Shown: one piece after another, positions 9,299-18,093 of the stretch
Numbering within the stretch: position 1 is the first letter of the stretch
Layout: every line of letters starts with the position of its first letter
Assembly: GCF_016735695.1 (NCBI RefSeq)
Contig: NZ_JAERQD010000011.1
Span: forward strand, 82,333 to 146,332
DNA: 64,000 bases
Direction of reading: 5' to 3'
Source of the DNA: Microvirga zambiensis WSM3693
Lineage (GTDB): Bacteria; Pseudomonadota; Alphaproteobacteria; Rhizobiales; Beijerinckiaceae
Notes under the pieces: generated by a model
Database searches by the model: none
What the model saw: the letters and a program-made list of their open reading frames with translations, nothing else
What the model was told of the DNA's origin: nothing
Program-made: the position numbers and the translations under genes

Positions 9299-10180
9299 AT
9301 GTCACTTGTCCCATATCTCATCAACGGAACCGCATTCGGGCTCAGCATCGCCCTGATTGCCTTGGCTCTAGCGTTGATCTGGCGGACCGTCGGCATGATC
9401 GACTTCGGCCTCGCCGCCGTCTATCTCATTACTGCCTATACGGCCCTGATTCTGAAGACCCAGTTGGAGTGGCCCTTCCTGTGGTGTGCTGCAGGGGCTC
9501 TGATTGTGGCGCCGCTTGCGAGCATCGGAATTTACACCGCCGTGTACCGCCATTTCATCAAGCGCAACTCTGCCCTCTTCGTGCTCGTGCTGGTGGCTTT
9601 ATGCCTGCACATTGCTGTCCAGCACATCCTCGCCGCCACCATGTCGGCGCAGAAGTTCTTTCTGATCGACGACATCATCCCAGGCTGGGAGATCGGCGGA
9701 ACGCGCCTCAACGCGGTCCAGATCACCAAAATGGTTCTCAGCCTTGTCGCACTCGCCGGAGTCGCATACTTCTGCCACCGCACGGATCGCGGTAGAACCA
9801 TCCTCGCCGTGGCCGACAATCGGACCTTGGCCCAGGGCATCGGGATCAGCACGGACGCGACCTACCGCTGGACGTATGGGATTGCGGGTCTCATCGTCGG
9901 CGCAGCCGTCGTTCCGGAGATCGCTGAGAACGGCGTCGATCCGTATATAGCCACCACGCCGGTGTTTCTTGGGATGGCAGCCATCATCGTAGGTGGGCTT
10001 GCCACCTTCACCAGTCCCGTCCTTGCCGCAGTGCTCCTAGGCATCTGCTTCCACTTGGCTGTCTGGGGGATCTCGTCCAGCTGGCAGGAGGTCGTGACCT
10101 ACGCCATTGTCATCGCGGTCCTGCTCCTGCGGCCACAAGGATTGTTCGACAGCTTCAGCCCGGTGCGCCAGCGGGCCTGA
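9299..10180 (+). CDS. ABC transporter inner-membrane permease, LivH type
   Basis: About 293 residues, almost all in hydrophobic segments (LIALALALIWRTVG, YLITAYTALIL, ALFVLVLVALCLHIAV, VFLGMAAIIVGGLATF), the multi-span pattern of LivH-like permeases. The conserved GLATFTSPVLAAVLLG segment near the end contacts the ATPase in this family. ATG 9299 is chosen; GTG 9281 in the same frame is an alternative, and neither has a good ribosome site. It works with the fused permease-ATPase at 10210 and the ATPase at 12030. Confidence 0.87.
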   Translation: MSLVPYLINGTAFGLSIALIALALALIWRTVGMIDFGLAAVYLITAYTALILKTQLEWPFLWCAAGALIVAPLASIGIYTAVYRHFIKRNSALFVLVLVALCLHIAVQHILAATMSAQKFFLIDDIIPGWEIGGTRLNAVQITKMVLSLVALAGVAYFCHRTDRGRTILAVADNRTLAQGIGISTDATYRWTYGIAGLIVGAAVVPEIAENGVDPYIATTPVFLGMAAIIVGGLATFTSPVLAAVLLGICFHLAVWGISSSWQEVVTYAIVIAVLLLRPQGLFDSFSPVRQRA

Positions 10181-10209
10181 TTGACAGCCAACCCGGCACG
10201 AGGAGTTTC

Positions 10210-12033
10210 ATGGGCTACATCATCGACGTGCTGACCCTGACGGCAATCCTAATGATTGCAGTGCACGGTTACATGCTGATCAAGGGGTTGGGCGGGATGC
10301 TCCACCTGGGGCATGCCGTTTTCTATGGCTTGGGAGCCTATGGTGCTGCGATCATGGGCACGCGCATTCTACCGGCAGCCGGCTTCCCCGCGATGCTGCT
10401 CGCCGGCATCTTCCTGGCTGCACTTGGGGGAGCCTTGGTGGCTTGGCCCGCCCTGCGCAACCGCGGCCGCTATTTCATGATTGTCACGTTTGCGGTGCAG
10501 CTGATCTTTGTGACGCTCGTCATCAATCTGCCTATCACTGGAGGGCCTGATGGGATCTCATCTGTTCCTGGCCTGGCGTTCGACTCATGGCTGTCGTCCA
10601 GCGCCAGCCTCAACATAGGGTCAGTGGTCATCTCTTATGCCCAGGTGAAGCTGGCCGTCATGGTTGGCTTTGCCGCTCTGTCCTTCTGGTTTTGTCTTAC
10701 GCTGATCCAGTCCCCTTACGGACGTCTGATACGGGCCGTCCGCGAGGATGACGTCGCCGTTGAGGCCTATGGGCGAGATACGATGCCGATCAAGGCCAGC
10801 GTCCTGGTGATTGGAGCAGGGCTTACGGGGCTTGCGGGCGCCCTGTTTGCCAGCCACTTCAACTATGTCGGTCCCACGCAGTTCGAACTCGATGCGACTG
10901 TGCTGTTTCTGGTCATGCTCATCGTCGGTGGCCAGTATAGTTTGCTGGGCGCAAGTGTCGGCGCGGTTCTCATCATGGCGCTCCTCGAATTGCTCCGCAT
11001 TCTGCTCGACAACGTGTTGGGTGTGCCCTTTGATATGACTGCCCATTTGCGGCAGGTCTTCTTTGCTGTCGCGCTGATTGGCGTTCTGGCTATGCGCAGC
11101 ACCGGCCTGATTGCGGAGCGTTTGCCCAAATACGTTCTGCCGACGCGTAGGGCAGGGGGGGCTGGAGAGACCATCCCATCCACCGTTCCTGGTGCACACA
11201 CCCCCATTCCGGCACAGCCACATCCCGCAACCGGATCCCGGATGGACCAGCAGAGCGCTCCAGTTTTGACTTGCCGTGGTCTTCGCAAGTCCTTCGGAGG
11301 CGTCACAGCCGTCGCGGATGCAAGCCTCGATCTGTTTGATGGCAGGATCGTTGCCATCATCGGCCCCAATGGCGCCGGCAAAACTAGCACGTTCAACATC
11401 CTGAGCGGCGTCGAACAGAGCGATTCTGGAACCGCTTCGATCGGAGGGACATCGATCATTGGTCGGACCGCGGCAGAGATTGCTCGACTGGGCCTTGCAC
11501 GTACCTTCCAGGATGTGCGGGTCTGGGGGCGGCTGAGTGCCATCGAGAATATCCTCGCTGCTCGAGCAAGCCAACATGGGGCGACGGCGCTGGGATGGCT
11601 TGCCCACCCTGAGCGCTCAAGAAGAGACGAGATTGAAAACCTGGATGCCGCCTGGCAATTGCTGGAGCGGTTCGGCCTTGAGCACCATGCCAACACCCCC
11701 GCGGGGCAACTGTCCTATGCGCAGCGCAAGATGTTGGCCCTGGCTCGGATTGATGCCTTCGCACCGCGGGTCATGCTCCTCGATGAGCCGACCTCCGGCG
11801 TTGATCCGCGCCGCCTCGGCACGTTCCTGGAGCATATCCGATCCTTTGCGGAGCGCGAAAACCGGGCGGTCTGTCTGGTTGAGCACAACATGACAGTGGT
11901 TCGTGATCTGGCCGACTGGGTCGTCTTCATGGAGGAGGGGAGGGTAATCGCGGCCGGGACGCCTGCTGACATCATCGGCAATCGCGATCTTATGCGCGTG
12001 TATCTCGGACATCGCGAACTGAAGGTGGCATGA
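10210..12033 (+). CDS. fused ABC permease (LivM type) and ATPase (LivG type)
   Basis: A 607-residue fusion. Residues 1 to about 310 are a multi-span permease (GLGGMLHLGHAVFYGLGAYG is the LivM signature; VGGQYSLLGASVGAVL near 240). A proline/threonine-rich linker (about 318-345) leads to an ABC ATPase with Walker A GPNGAGKT near residue 387, a Q-loop (LARTFQDVR), signature LSYAQRKMLALAR, Walker B VMLLDEPTSG and the switch histidine in VEHNM. Separate livM and livG genes are the usual form; fusion occurs in some proteobacteria. It ends with an ATGA overlap into the next ATPase gene. Confidence 0.92.
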   Translation: MGYIIDVLTLTAILMIAVHGYMLIKGLGGMLHLGHAVFYGLGAYGAAIMGTRILPAAGFPAMLLAGIFLAALGGALVAWPALRNRGRYFMIVTFAVQLIFVTLVINLPITGGPDGISSVPGLAFDSWLSSSASLNIGSVVISYAQVKLAVMVGFAALSFWFCLTLIQSPYGRLIRAVREDDVAVEAYGRDTMPIKASVLVIGAGLTGLAGALFASHFNYVGPTQFELDATVLFLVMLIVGGQYSLLGASVGAVLIMALLELLRILLDNVLGVPFDMTAHLRQVFFAVALIGVLAMRSTGLIAERLPKYVLPTRRAGGAGETIPSTVPGAHTPIPAQPHPATGSRMDQQSAPVLTCRGLRKSFGGVTAVADASLDLFDGRIVAIIGPNGAGKTSTFNILSGVEQSDSGTASIGGTSIIGRTAAEIARLGLARTFQDVRVWGRLSAIENILAARASQHGATALGWLAHPERSRRDEIENLDAAWQLLERFGLEHHANTPAGQLSYAQRKMLALARIDAFAPRVMLLDEPTSGVDPRRLGTFLEHIRSFAERENRAVCLVEHNMTVVRDLADWVVFMEEGRVIAAGTPADIIGNRDLMRVYLGHRELKVA

Positions 12034-12737
12034 TGCTGAAGGTTGAGCAACTCGTCAGCGGCTATGGAACCGACCCGATCCTGCGCGGGGTGACCTTCGA
12101 GGTTCCCGACCGTTCCATTACTGCCGTCTTCGGCCACAACGGCGCGGGTAAGTCGTCATTGGTCCGGGCCCTGATCGGCCTCATCCCAATCTGGGACGGA
12201 CGCGTTGTCCTCGGCGGCCGTGATCTCTCATCACTTTCCTCTCGTAGCCGCGTCGAGGCAGGAATTGCTGTTTCCTTTCAGGATGATTCCGTATTCCCGA
12301 GCATGAGTGTCGAGAACAACTTGCGGCTGGGGGGACATGTTCGTCAGAGAGATAAGCGCTGGCTGAACGAGCGCCTCCGGCATGTCCTTAGCCTTTTTCC
12401 AAAACTGGAGGAGCGCCTTCGGCAACCCGCTTACACATTGAGTGGCGGCGAGCGGCGTATGCTTTCAATCGGGATGGCGCTGATGACAGATCCCAAGCTT
12501 ATCATACTGGACGAACCGTCGACAGGATTGTCGCCTGGGATGACGGAGTTCGTCTTTCATTCAGTCCGAGACCTTCGCGACAAACTTGGGAAAAGCGTCG
12601 TTCTCATCGAGCAGAATGTGCAGCAAGCTCTGACAGTTGCGGACAAGGCGGTGGTCCTGAAAACCGGCACGATCATCTTTGATGGCCCAGCCGATACGCT
12701 TGCCAATGATGAGAGCGAACTAGTGATGCTTTTCTGA
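12030..12737 (+). CDS. ABC transporter ATPase, LivF type
   Basis: A 235-residue cytoplasmic ATPase, the second nucleotide-binding subunit of the importer. Walker A GHNGAGKSS is near residue 34, the Q-loop segment is VSFQDDSVFPSM, the signature LSGGERRMLSIG, Walker B LIILDEPSTGLS, and the H-loop position reads VLIEQNV, with glutamine-asparagine in place of histidine, as is normal for LivF. Its ATG overlaps the TGA of the fused gene, so translation is coupled. It ends 156 bases before the flavin reductase. Confidence 0.92.
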   Translation: MMLKVEQLVSGYGTDPILRGVTFEVPDRSITAVFGHNGAGKSSLVRALIGLIPIWDGRVVLGGRDLSSLSSRSRVEAGIAVSFQDDSVFPSMSVENNLRLGGHVRQRDKRWLNERLRHVLSLFPKLEERLRQPAYTLSGGERRMLSIGMALMTDPKLIILDEPSTGLSPGMTEFVFHSVRDLRDKLGKSVVLIEQNVQQALTVADKAVVLKTGTIIFDGPADTLANDESELVMLF

Positions 12738-12893
12738 AGCAATCATCCGCCGGTTCAGCAAGGGCATGCCAACAACCGGATTTGATGTGAACATCGAAGT
12801 TCTTGAGTTGAGATTGACGCCCATGAATGTAAGCGCCGAACGCTGCGAGAGCCCAATCTCCCGATCCGCAGAACTGACTCCTCAGGGTGTGGT

Positions 12894-13400
12894 ATGACAT
12901 CGGCAGACGAGTTCAAGCAGGCCATGCGCCATTTGGCCGGAGGGGTGGCGATCATTGCAACCGAGCATGAAGGCAGCCGTGCAGGCCTCGCCGCAACAGC
13001 GGTCTGTTCCGTCTCCGCCGATCCGCCGACGATCCTGATTTGCATCAACTCCGGCGCGAGTGCTCACGAGCCTATTCACAAGAGCGGGTGTTTCTCCGTC
13101 AACCTGCTGGCCAGCGGCCACGATGACATGGCGCGGCGGTTCTCAGGGGAGACTGGCGTGAAGGGCGAAGAGCGCTTCGCGACGGGCCAATGGGCGCCGC
13201 TCGTTACTGGAGCTCCTGTTCTTGAGAGTGCCCTTGCAGGCTTTGATTGCAGGGTGACCGAGGTGGTAACAATGTCCACGCACACCGTGTTCTTCGGAAC
13301 TGTGGTCGGAATCGTCACCAAGGCAGCCGCGAGGCCTTTGATCTATGCCCATGGGACCTACGGCACCTTCTCCCCTGAGGGGGCCGGTTTATGGTGGTAA
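12894..13400 (+). CDS. flavin reductase, partner of the LLM monooxygenase
   Basis: A 168-residue protein of the FMN-binding split-barrel type (flavin_Reduct): AMRHLAGGVAIIATEHEGSR at the N-terminus, the FMN-loop LAATAVCSVSADPPTILICI, SGCFSVNLLASGH, and the late HTVFFGTVVGI. It reduces FMN with NAD(P)H and passes FMNH2 to an oxygenase, as NtaB or SnaC do. It closes the block that begins with the monooxygenase at 6645. Length is normal, and a CTCAGGGTGTGGT region precedes the ATG. Confidence 0.9.
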   Translation: MTSADEFKQAMRHLAGGVAIIATEHEGSRAGLAATAVCSVSADPPTILICINSGASAHEPIHKSGCFSVNLLASGHDDMARRFSGETGVKGEERFATGQWAPLVTGAPVLESALAGFDCRVTEVVTMSTHTVFFGTVVGIVTKAAARPLIYAHGTYGTFSPEGAGLWW

Positions 13401-13409
13401 GGCTAACGC

Positions 13410-13695
13410 TCAGAGTACTGGCGCTCTGCGCTCGACCACGACCGGTGTCCGGCGCGACGTAAATTGCACTTGGACAGACGAGCGGCGCGCGATCTGGGGC
13501 CTGGCGGGTTTGGCTTCCAGGATCGCGGTTTTGACCTCCGCCTCCGGCAATCCCATCAGGCTCGCGGCAATCGCTGCCTGGTCATCGATAATATCGGCCA
13601 GGCCCTGTGCGGCGAAGATTGCCTCGTCCAGGGAAGGAGGATCGAAGCGGATCGATGTCCGGACGCCCAACGGCTTCTTTCTTGGGTGCTGGCAT
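13410..13695 (-). CDS. hypothetical protein, probable frameshift at its N-terminus
   Basis: The minus-strand frame ending at 13410 reads like a conserved small protein (KKPLGVRTSIRFDPPSLDEA, then FAAQGLADIIDDQAAIAASL and VEVQFTSRRTPVVVERRAP-like tail). It has no natural start in its own frame near the expected N-terminus: the frame runs upstream through unconvincing sequence to 13835. An ATG at 13695 in another frame encodes MPAPKK and would join perfectly to KPLGVRTS if one base were removed at the AAAGAAG run. So this is probably a roughly 90-residue gene with a one-base insertion, or an error. No function is known to me. Confidence 0.5.
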
Positions 13696-14552
13696 CGACG
13701 CTGCTTTGACGGGTTGGCTTGAATCCTTGGATAACCGGCCTCGCTCACATCTGGCGATCGAGCTTGAAGCTGCGGATTTTGGACAGAATGTAGATCACGA
13801 AGATGAATTCCCCCTGCGCAAAAGCGGCTCGACACCGAGGCTCATTGCGCTTGCTGCACTGCAGCATATAGGCGTCCAGCTTGGCGATGAGCAGCGGCTT
13901 TTGACGGGATACGGCTATGCTTTTCGAGCATAACTCCCAATGGGTTATCAGACGGCCGCGGCCCAGGGAAAGCTGCTTTGTTCCATCGGGGGCCTCAGCG
14001 AGACGTGCCGCCTAAGGTAACTGGCTGCAGATGAGAATAGCAGTGGCAACGGCTGTCATGGCGGTTGCGACCAAGCCGACATCGACGGCATCCGCCCCTG
14101 GCGACACGGACTTCAACAATCGCTCAAGCAATTTTCCATCTCCACCGGCAGAGCTAAGCACGTCGCTAGATGGTGCAGTGCAGCGAACGCTCAACCGGGG
14201 TGCGACAAACGGGCATGGGCGATGCCGTCGCTTTCATGACGAGCACAAGGCTTGCCTTGGCGCACCGATTGCCCAACCGGAATCCTGGTTATGGCCAGAA
14301 GCCACGATCCCTCTCATCGTTGAACCCGGCCGGATACTCTCCCATTTGAGATCGAACGCGCTCCGCTCTGAGCATGCATGACCAGAGATCGGACGCGGGA
14401 CACCGGATGTCAACGCGGTGTCGCCCTGATCAAGCGCGCTGCATCAGGCCTTAACGATCTGCTGACCATACCGGCGACTTGTCGCATCCCGCCCTGAACA
14501 CCTGCCACAATCGGCGATTAACCACCCGGATGTGTTCAGTGAGGTTGCGTAC
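13696..14552. other. gene-poor stretch
   Basis: About 850 bases without a gene I can support. A minus-strand open frame at 13745-14011 reads protein-like (LLIAKLDAYMLQCSKRN) but has no start codon. Another at 14012-14194 ends in a hydrophobic stretch (VGLVATAMTAVATAILI). Both could be remnants of decayed genes. Confidence 0.4.
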
Positions 14553-14984
14553 ATGACACCGATCCTATCCCCCTGGACCCGTTCCGAACCGAAGAAAAAC
14601 CCAGCCCCGAAGTCCCTGCGCGAGCGTGTTCTCGTCGTGGAGGACGAGTTAATCATCGGTGAGATCGCGACTGAGGTCCTGAGGGACGCAGGCTACGAGG
14701 TCTTCACGGCGGCCAGCGCTGAGGAGGCCGAGATTATTCTGAGAGAAATGTCGGTGGATGTCCTGTTCACCGACATCGATCTGGGCGGTCAGGACGGCTT
14801 TGAGCTGGCGCAAGCTGCCTTGTCTCTCCAACCGCTCGTGTCGATTGTCTTGACCTCGGGCCGGTCGCGGATCTGCCATGGGATGTGCGAGAAAGTGGGA
14901 GTGCCTTTCCTCGCCAAGCCTTACCGCCTCACGGAGATGGTAGAGATGGTTGACCGAGCATTGAAAGCAGCTACGCCACAGTAA
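14553..14984 (+). CDS. single-domain response regulator (CheY-like receiver)
   Basis: About 143 residues from ATG 14553, with the receiver domain after a 22-residue leader. The acidic pair is in VLVVEDELIIGE, the phospho-acceptor Asp in VLFTDIDLGG, the conserved Thr/Ser in IVLTSGRS and the Lys in FLAKPYR. There is no output domain, so it would act by protein contact or as a phosphate sink downstream of an unlinked histidine kinase. No kinase lies in this neighbourhood. A TTG 21 bases upstream is a less likely start. Confidence 0.85.
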   Translation: MTPILSPWTRSEPKKNPAPKSLRERVLVVEDELIIGEIATEVLRDAGYEVFTAASAEEAEIILREMSVDVLFTDIDLGGQDGFELAQAALSLQPLVSIVLTSGRSRICHGMCEKVGVPFLAKPYRLTEMVEMVDRALKAATPQ

Positions 14985-15096
14985 CAGGTTCGCACGGGAA
15001 TCGTTGCCTTCAACGACCGCGGTCAGGATCGCGACCAGGCGCCAGATTTCTGACGAGCGGCTGTTGCTAACGCTGGGCAATGGTCAGGGGCGGGGA

Positions 15097-15219
15097 CTAC
15101 AAGGGCCGCAGGACCGGCTCGGCGACAATCCCACCGACCAGGGCAAGGGCCACCAGGGCAAGGGCCACCAGGACAAGGCCTACGCGTCCCCATAGCGCAA
15201 CACGATCCTTCCGGCTCAT
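15097..15219 (-). CDS. 40-residue single-span membrane protein
   Basis: ATG at 15219 is preceded by GGAGGG with a six-base gap, a strong ribosome site. The peptide starts with a basic segment (MSRKDRVALWGR) and continues with a hydrophobic helix built from a near-repeat, VALAL, encoded by a 15-base tandem repeat visible at about 15138-15180. It would sit in the inner membrane with its basic end inside. Function unknown. The frame extends upstream, but that part lacks a ribosome site. Confidence 0.5.
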   Translation of the reverse strand: MSRKDRVALWGRVGLVLVALALVALALVGGIVAEPVLRPL

Positions 15220-15371
15220 CAGGAACCCTCCGTGCGTCACACATCGCAGACAACGTAGCGGGCCGATGATTGGTTGCCAATACGGCCAAGGCGTTCCTCC
15301 CACCTGCGCCGGTGGATCATGCGCGCCGATGGAAGTGTCCATCAGCACATTGGATGACGATCTCTTGCGAC

Positions 15372-15641
15372 TTACGCGCTCCAGGAATGCGGTCCCTGAT
15401 AAGATGAGCCGTGCCGCTCGATCCGCATCGACGCGGTCACCGTGGCGACACGCTGGTTCTGCTCGTCCCGCACCTCGATCACGACATCGCTGGTATCGCC
15501 CTTCGCCAGCCGGTCGGTTCCAATCTCAGCCGCTGAGCGGGCCGCCGCCTGCACAGCAGCATCGAGGCTGTCGAACTCGGCGCCCTCGTCATCGCGCACG
15601 GGCGGCTTCCCGTTGCGGAAATCGAAATAGTAATGGGCCAC
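15372..15641 (-). CDS. DUF6894 family protein
   Basis: An 89-residue protein starting MAHYYFDFRNG, followed by a D-x-EG segment (DDEGAEFDSLDAA), alternating alanine-rich helix and a closing strand (VVIEVRDEQNQRVATVTASM). This is the pattern of DUF6894, a small family abundant in Methylobacterium and Microvirga with no known role. It stands alone on the minus strand; its upstream region contains the inverted repeat at 15711-15754. Confidence 0.75.
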   Translation of the reverse strand: MAHYYFDFRNGKPPVRDDEGAEFDSLDAAVQAAARSAAEIGTDRLAKGDTSDVVIEVRDEQNQRVATVTASMRIERHGSSYQGPHSWSA

Positions 15642-15710
15642 CGCACGCTCCTGTTGGCTAGCCCCTGTTCTGTCTTGACCTGCAAGGGGCGGGCATTTGG
15701 CACCGCAAAG

Positions 15711-15754
15711 CGCCCTGGCTGAAAGTGCTGTCTCGAAATCTCACAGCCAGGGCG
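15711..15754. repeat. 11-bp perfect inverted repeat
   Basis: CGCCCTGGCTG at 15711-15721 and CAGCCAGGGCG at 15744-15754, 22 bases apart, upstream of the minus-strand DUF6894 gene. It could be an operator or an RNA hairpin; no T-run follows on either strand. Confidence 0.5.
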
Positions 15755-16042
15755 TCAGCGGAGAGGAAGCCCTCCACTCACCTCAATGCCGTCGACGGAT
15801 GGCACCGGAGAGTCTGTTCGGGCTGATACGCCACGCGCCCGGTACACGTATCTTGCCGGAGCCATGGTAAACAATGTGTATCCGATCGATTCCGCTACTG
15901 TCGCGTGTCCTCCTGTCAGAGGACATCACGAATACAGCCGGATCAGCAGCCAAAGCACCGATCAAAACTCGGTTCGCCGTAGGCTTCATCAATAAGGCTC
16001 ATGAGTGGGTCGATCTGCAGCTCGCGACTGGTAGACGTCGGA

Positions 16043-16307
16043 ATGACGGCCGATCAACCGATTCAGCTTGCGCCTGGCGCCTATGATCTCCTGCTGCATG
16101 ACGAGCTGATTGGGAGCGTCGTTCAGTGAAGACCAAGCGGGAGCGACGTGGTACGCCGAGCTGCTCGAGAATCTGCCGCAGACTGAAAGGCCAGCACCCT
16201 TCCTTGAAATCGAGCACGACTTTCCGAGCCTGGAGGCATTGTGTGGGTGGCTTGGCGATCCAGAAGTGAAGACCAGCAAGCGGCAGGGCGACGCCAGGGA
16301 GCTGTGA
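16043..16307 (+). pseudogene. small hypothetical gene broken by one frameshift
   Basis: ATG 16043 opens a 28-residue frame (APGAYDLLLHDELIGSVVQ) that hits TGA at 16127. One base further on, another frame carries on the same protein: DQAGATWYAELLENLPQ, then FLEIEHDFPSLEALCGWLG, ending at 16307. Together they give a coherent acidic protein of about 88 residues of a type I associate with Methylobacteriaceae. A one-base insertion or two-base deletion near 16127 restores it. The terminator at 16430 supports plus-strand transcription here. A minus-strand frame over the same bases is a shadow. Confidence 0.55.
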
Positions 16308-16663
16308 GGATCCTGCGACGGAACGCCTGATTGCAATCGCCCGCAGCAGCAGGACACAAGCTCGCCTACGTTCTCTAGGGATTCAGGGCTGCAGGGACGT
16401 CGCTGGGACCGAACCTCTGCCCCGAATAGAACCCGCCTGGTGCAAGACAGGCGGGTTTTCCTATGCCCGTTCTTAGCCGCAAGAGGATGGAGTTGCGACA
16501 CGCCAGATTGCCCATCATTGACAGTCGATGTTCACCAATGGCTCACCGTCCCTGCAGAATGCAGAGGGTGTCGAACGCAGCGCGTCTATCCTTAGGGAGA
16601 GTGGAATCCACATGGACCTGCGTACTTGCCGGTGCCAGCAAACGCAATATGCGGTGAAGCAGC
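16308..16663. other. intergenic, contains a terminator
   Basis: About 355 bases with no supported gene; the only clear element is the hairpin at 16430-16459. A plus-strand open frame from 16528 is not recognisable and overlaps the C-terminal end of the minus-strand gene at 16664. Confidence 0.4.
16430..16459 (+). terminator. rho-independent terminator
   Basis: AACCCGCCTG (16430-16439) pairs perfectly with CAGGCGGGTT (16448-16457) around an eight-base loop, and the stem runs into TTTTCC. It fits the end of plus-strand transcription from the broken gene at 16043-16307. Confidence 0.8.
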
Positions 16664-17098
16664 CTACGACCGGGCAGCCCTGGCGTAGATCTTCACGAAT
16701 TCCGCCGTCAGAGCACGTTGCATTTCATCCGTCAGGGGTCTGGGATTGGCTCTGTCCCACGCCCGCTGACCCCGTTGGATGAAGCGCTTGCGCTTGCCCT
16801 TGATGTCCTGAGGAAGATGCGTCGCCAAAGGCTCAAAGTCTCGACGCAACTGAGCCTCTGTTCTCTTCCGGTAGGGAAGGGCAGCCTCCGATGCGAGCGC
16901 TGCGGCTATGTCGTCTGGGGTCGGGTCGGGATGACGGTCCTTCGCATCCTCCTCGATTCGACTGAACGCTCTTTGCTGTGCCGCATAGTGCTCTTTCAAT
17001 CCAGGGGCATGTTCGAGCAGATAGACCTCGCGAGCCTCATCCCAATCTTCTTGCCGCCCCTTGGCGAGAGTTGCCCGTTTGCCGGGATGAATCAGCAT
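16664..17098 (-). CDS. hypothetical charged protein
   Basis: A 144-residue, highly charged, alanine-rich protein with no membrane segment or signal (EDWDEAREVYLLEHAPGLKE; then RKRTEAQLRRDFEPLATHLP; C-terminal KGKRKRFIQRGQRAWDR). Predicted mostly helical. I do not recognise a domain. The codon pattern looks genuine, while the plus-strand frame here is irregular. It stands alone between dodecin and the intergenic stretch. Confidence 0.55.
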   Translation of the reverse strand: MLIHPGKRATLAKGRQEDWDEAREVYLLEHAPGLKEHYAAQQRAFSRIEEDAKDRHPDPTPDDIAAALASEAALPYRKRTEAQLRRDFEPLATHLPQDIKGKRKRFIQRGQRAWDRANPRPLTDEMQRALTAEFVKIYARAARS

Positions 17099-17200
17099 CG
17101 TTGAAGTTCCTTAGATCTTGCCGTGGATGTCCGTGTTAGGGATCTCAGCATTGCCAGGCCACTGCTCCGTCCAGCAGACGATGGTGTTGTTGTACCTCAA

Positions 17201-17419
17201 TTACGAAGCCTCGTCTTCAAGGGTAAAGCCGGCCTTGAGAGCGACCTGATAATGCCGAACCTCGCCGTTCTCGATATGGCCGCGCGTCTGGACAACCTCG
17301 AACCAGTGCAGATTTCTCAAGGTCTGCCTGGCCCGGGTGATTGCGGTCTGAATGGCATCCTCAATGCTGGTCTCAGATGAACCAACAAGTTCCACCACCT
17401 TGTAGACATGACCCGACAT
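17201..17419 (-). CDS. dodecin family flavin-binding protein
   Basis: A 72-residue protein starting [18 protein letters not shown], followed by the single dodecin helix ([24 protein letters not shown]) and the closing strand [12 protein letters not shown]. Dodecins form hollow dodecamers that store riboflavin, FMN or lumichrome between paired tryptophans; the Trp in LHWFEV is the expected one. The start is fixed by AGGAG seven bases upstream of the ATG at 17419. Free-standing gene. The longer upstream frame is not needed. Confidence 0.9.
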   Translation of the reverse strand: MSGHVYKVVELVGSSETSIEDAIQTAITRARQTLRNLHWFEVVQTRGHIENGEVRHYQVALKAGFTLEDEAS

Positions 17420-17631
17420 CGCGTGCTCCTGCTTATCAGCCCGGCGGCATATAGCGCGTAAAGCACTGACTGCCAGTAATTTTGGCCACGTCACCCCAGA
17501 CCTCGTTCCAAAGCGGCCGGATCTGCTCGTTGGCCATCAAGTGTTCCAGTGCCGTAACCATACCGTCGGCGCAGGTCAGGATTGTGCAATGGCAGCCTTT
17601 CCAAACTAGTAAGCGCGCCGGATAATAAGGC

Positions 17632-18093
17632 ATGCTTACCAATCGCTCCGAAGGAACCATTGGCCTGCTTTTGGCTGACAGCGCACGGCTTCTGCGCCTG
17701 CGGATTGATCGGGCACTCGAGGAGGCTGGACTTGGGCTGACAGCCGGCGAAGCCCGCACCTTGGCCTATGTCGCCCACTCTCCAGCCTCCCGTCAGACAG
17801 CACTCGCGGCTCAAATGAATGTCGAGCCCATGACGCTTGTTGCCTTTCTCGACAGACTGGAACGTCGGCGCCTTGTGGTGCGGGAGCCCGATCCAGCGGA
17901 TCGGCGCGCCAAGATCGTGCGGCTTGCCCCTGAGGCACAGCCGACCCTTGAACAGGTTCATGGGATCACGAGGAAAGTCGAGGAAGCAGCTCTTCACGAC
18001 TTCTGTCCTGAAGAGATTGAGATGCTCCAAACCCTACTGAAGCGCATTCGGGCAAACATTACTGCCAGCGAGACGGGGAGGGGGCAGGAATGA
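17632..18093 (+). CDS. MarR-family transcriptional regulator
   Basis: A 153-residue winged-helix regulator: LLLADSARLLRLRIDRALEE dimerisation helix, HTH with LTAGEARTLAYVAHSP and SRQTALAAQMNVEPMTLVAFLDRLE, then the wing VREPDPADRRAKIVRLAPEA containing the typical D-x-R-A/R motif. MarR proteins of this type usually repress an adjacent efflux gene and release it on binding an aromatic compound. Its stop codon overlaps the start of the Bcr/CflA transporter gene (ATGA at 18090), so the pair forms one operon. Confidence 0.9.
   Translation: MLTNRSEGTIGLLLADSARLLRLRIDRALEEAGLGLTAGEARTLAYVAHSPASRQTALAAQMNVEPMTLVAFLDRLERRRLVVREPDPADRRAKIVRLAPEAQPTLEQVHGITRKVEEAALHDFCPEEIEMLQTLLKRIRANITASETGRGQE

Noticed and set aside
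10621..11607. 328-residue minus-strand frame inside the fused transporter gene
   Set aside because: Shadow; the plus strand has all ABC motifs.
13745..14194. Minus-strand open frames reading like a protein (LLIAKLDAYMLQCSKRN and a hydrophobic helix)
   Set aside because: The first has no start codon and the two are separated by an in-frame stop; I recognise no family, so at most a decayed remnant.
15989..16099. Minus-strand peptide (EIIGARRKLNRLIG) faintly like the Spo0E phosphatase motif
   Set aside because: The plus strand over the same bases carries a coherent gene (16043-16307, one frameshift) ending at a terminator; the peptide has no ribosome site and the motif match is weak.
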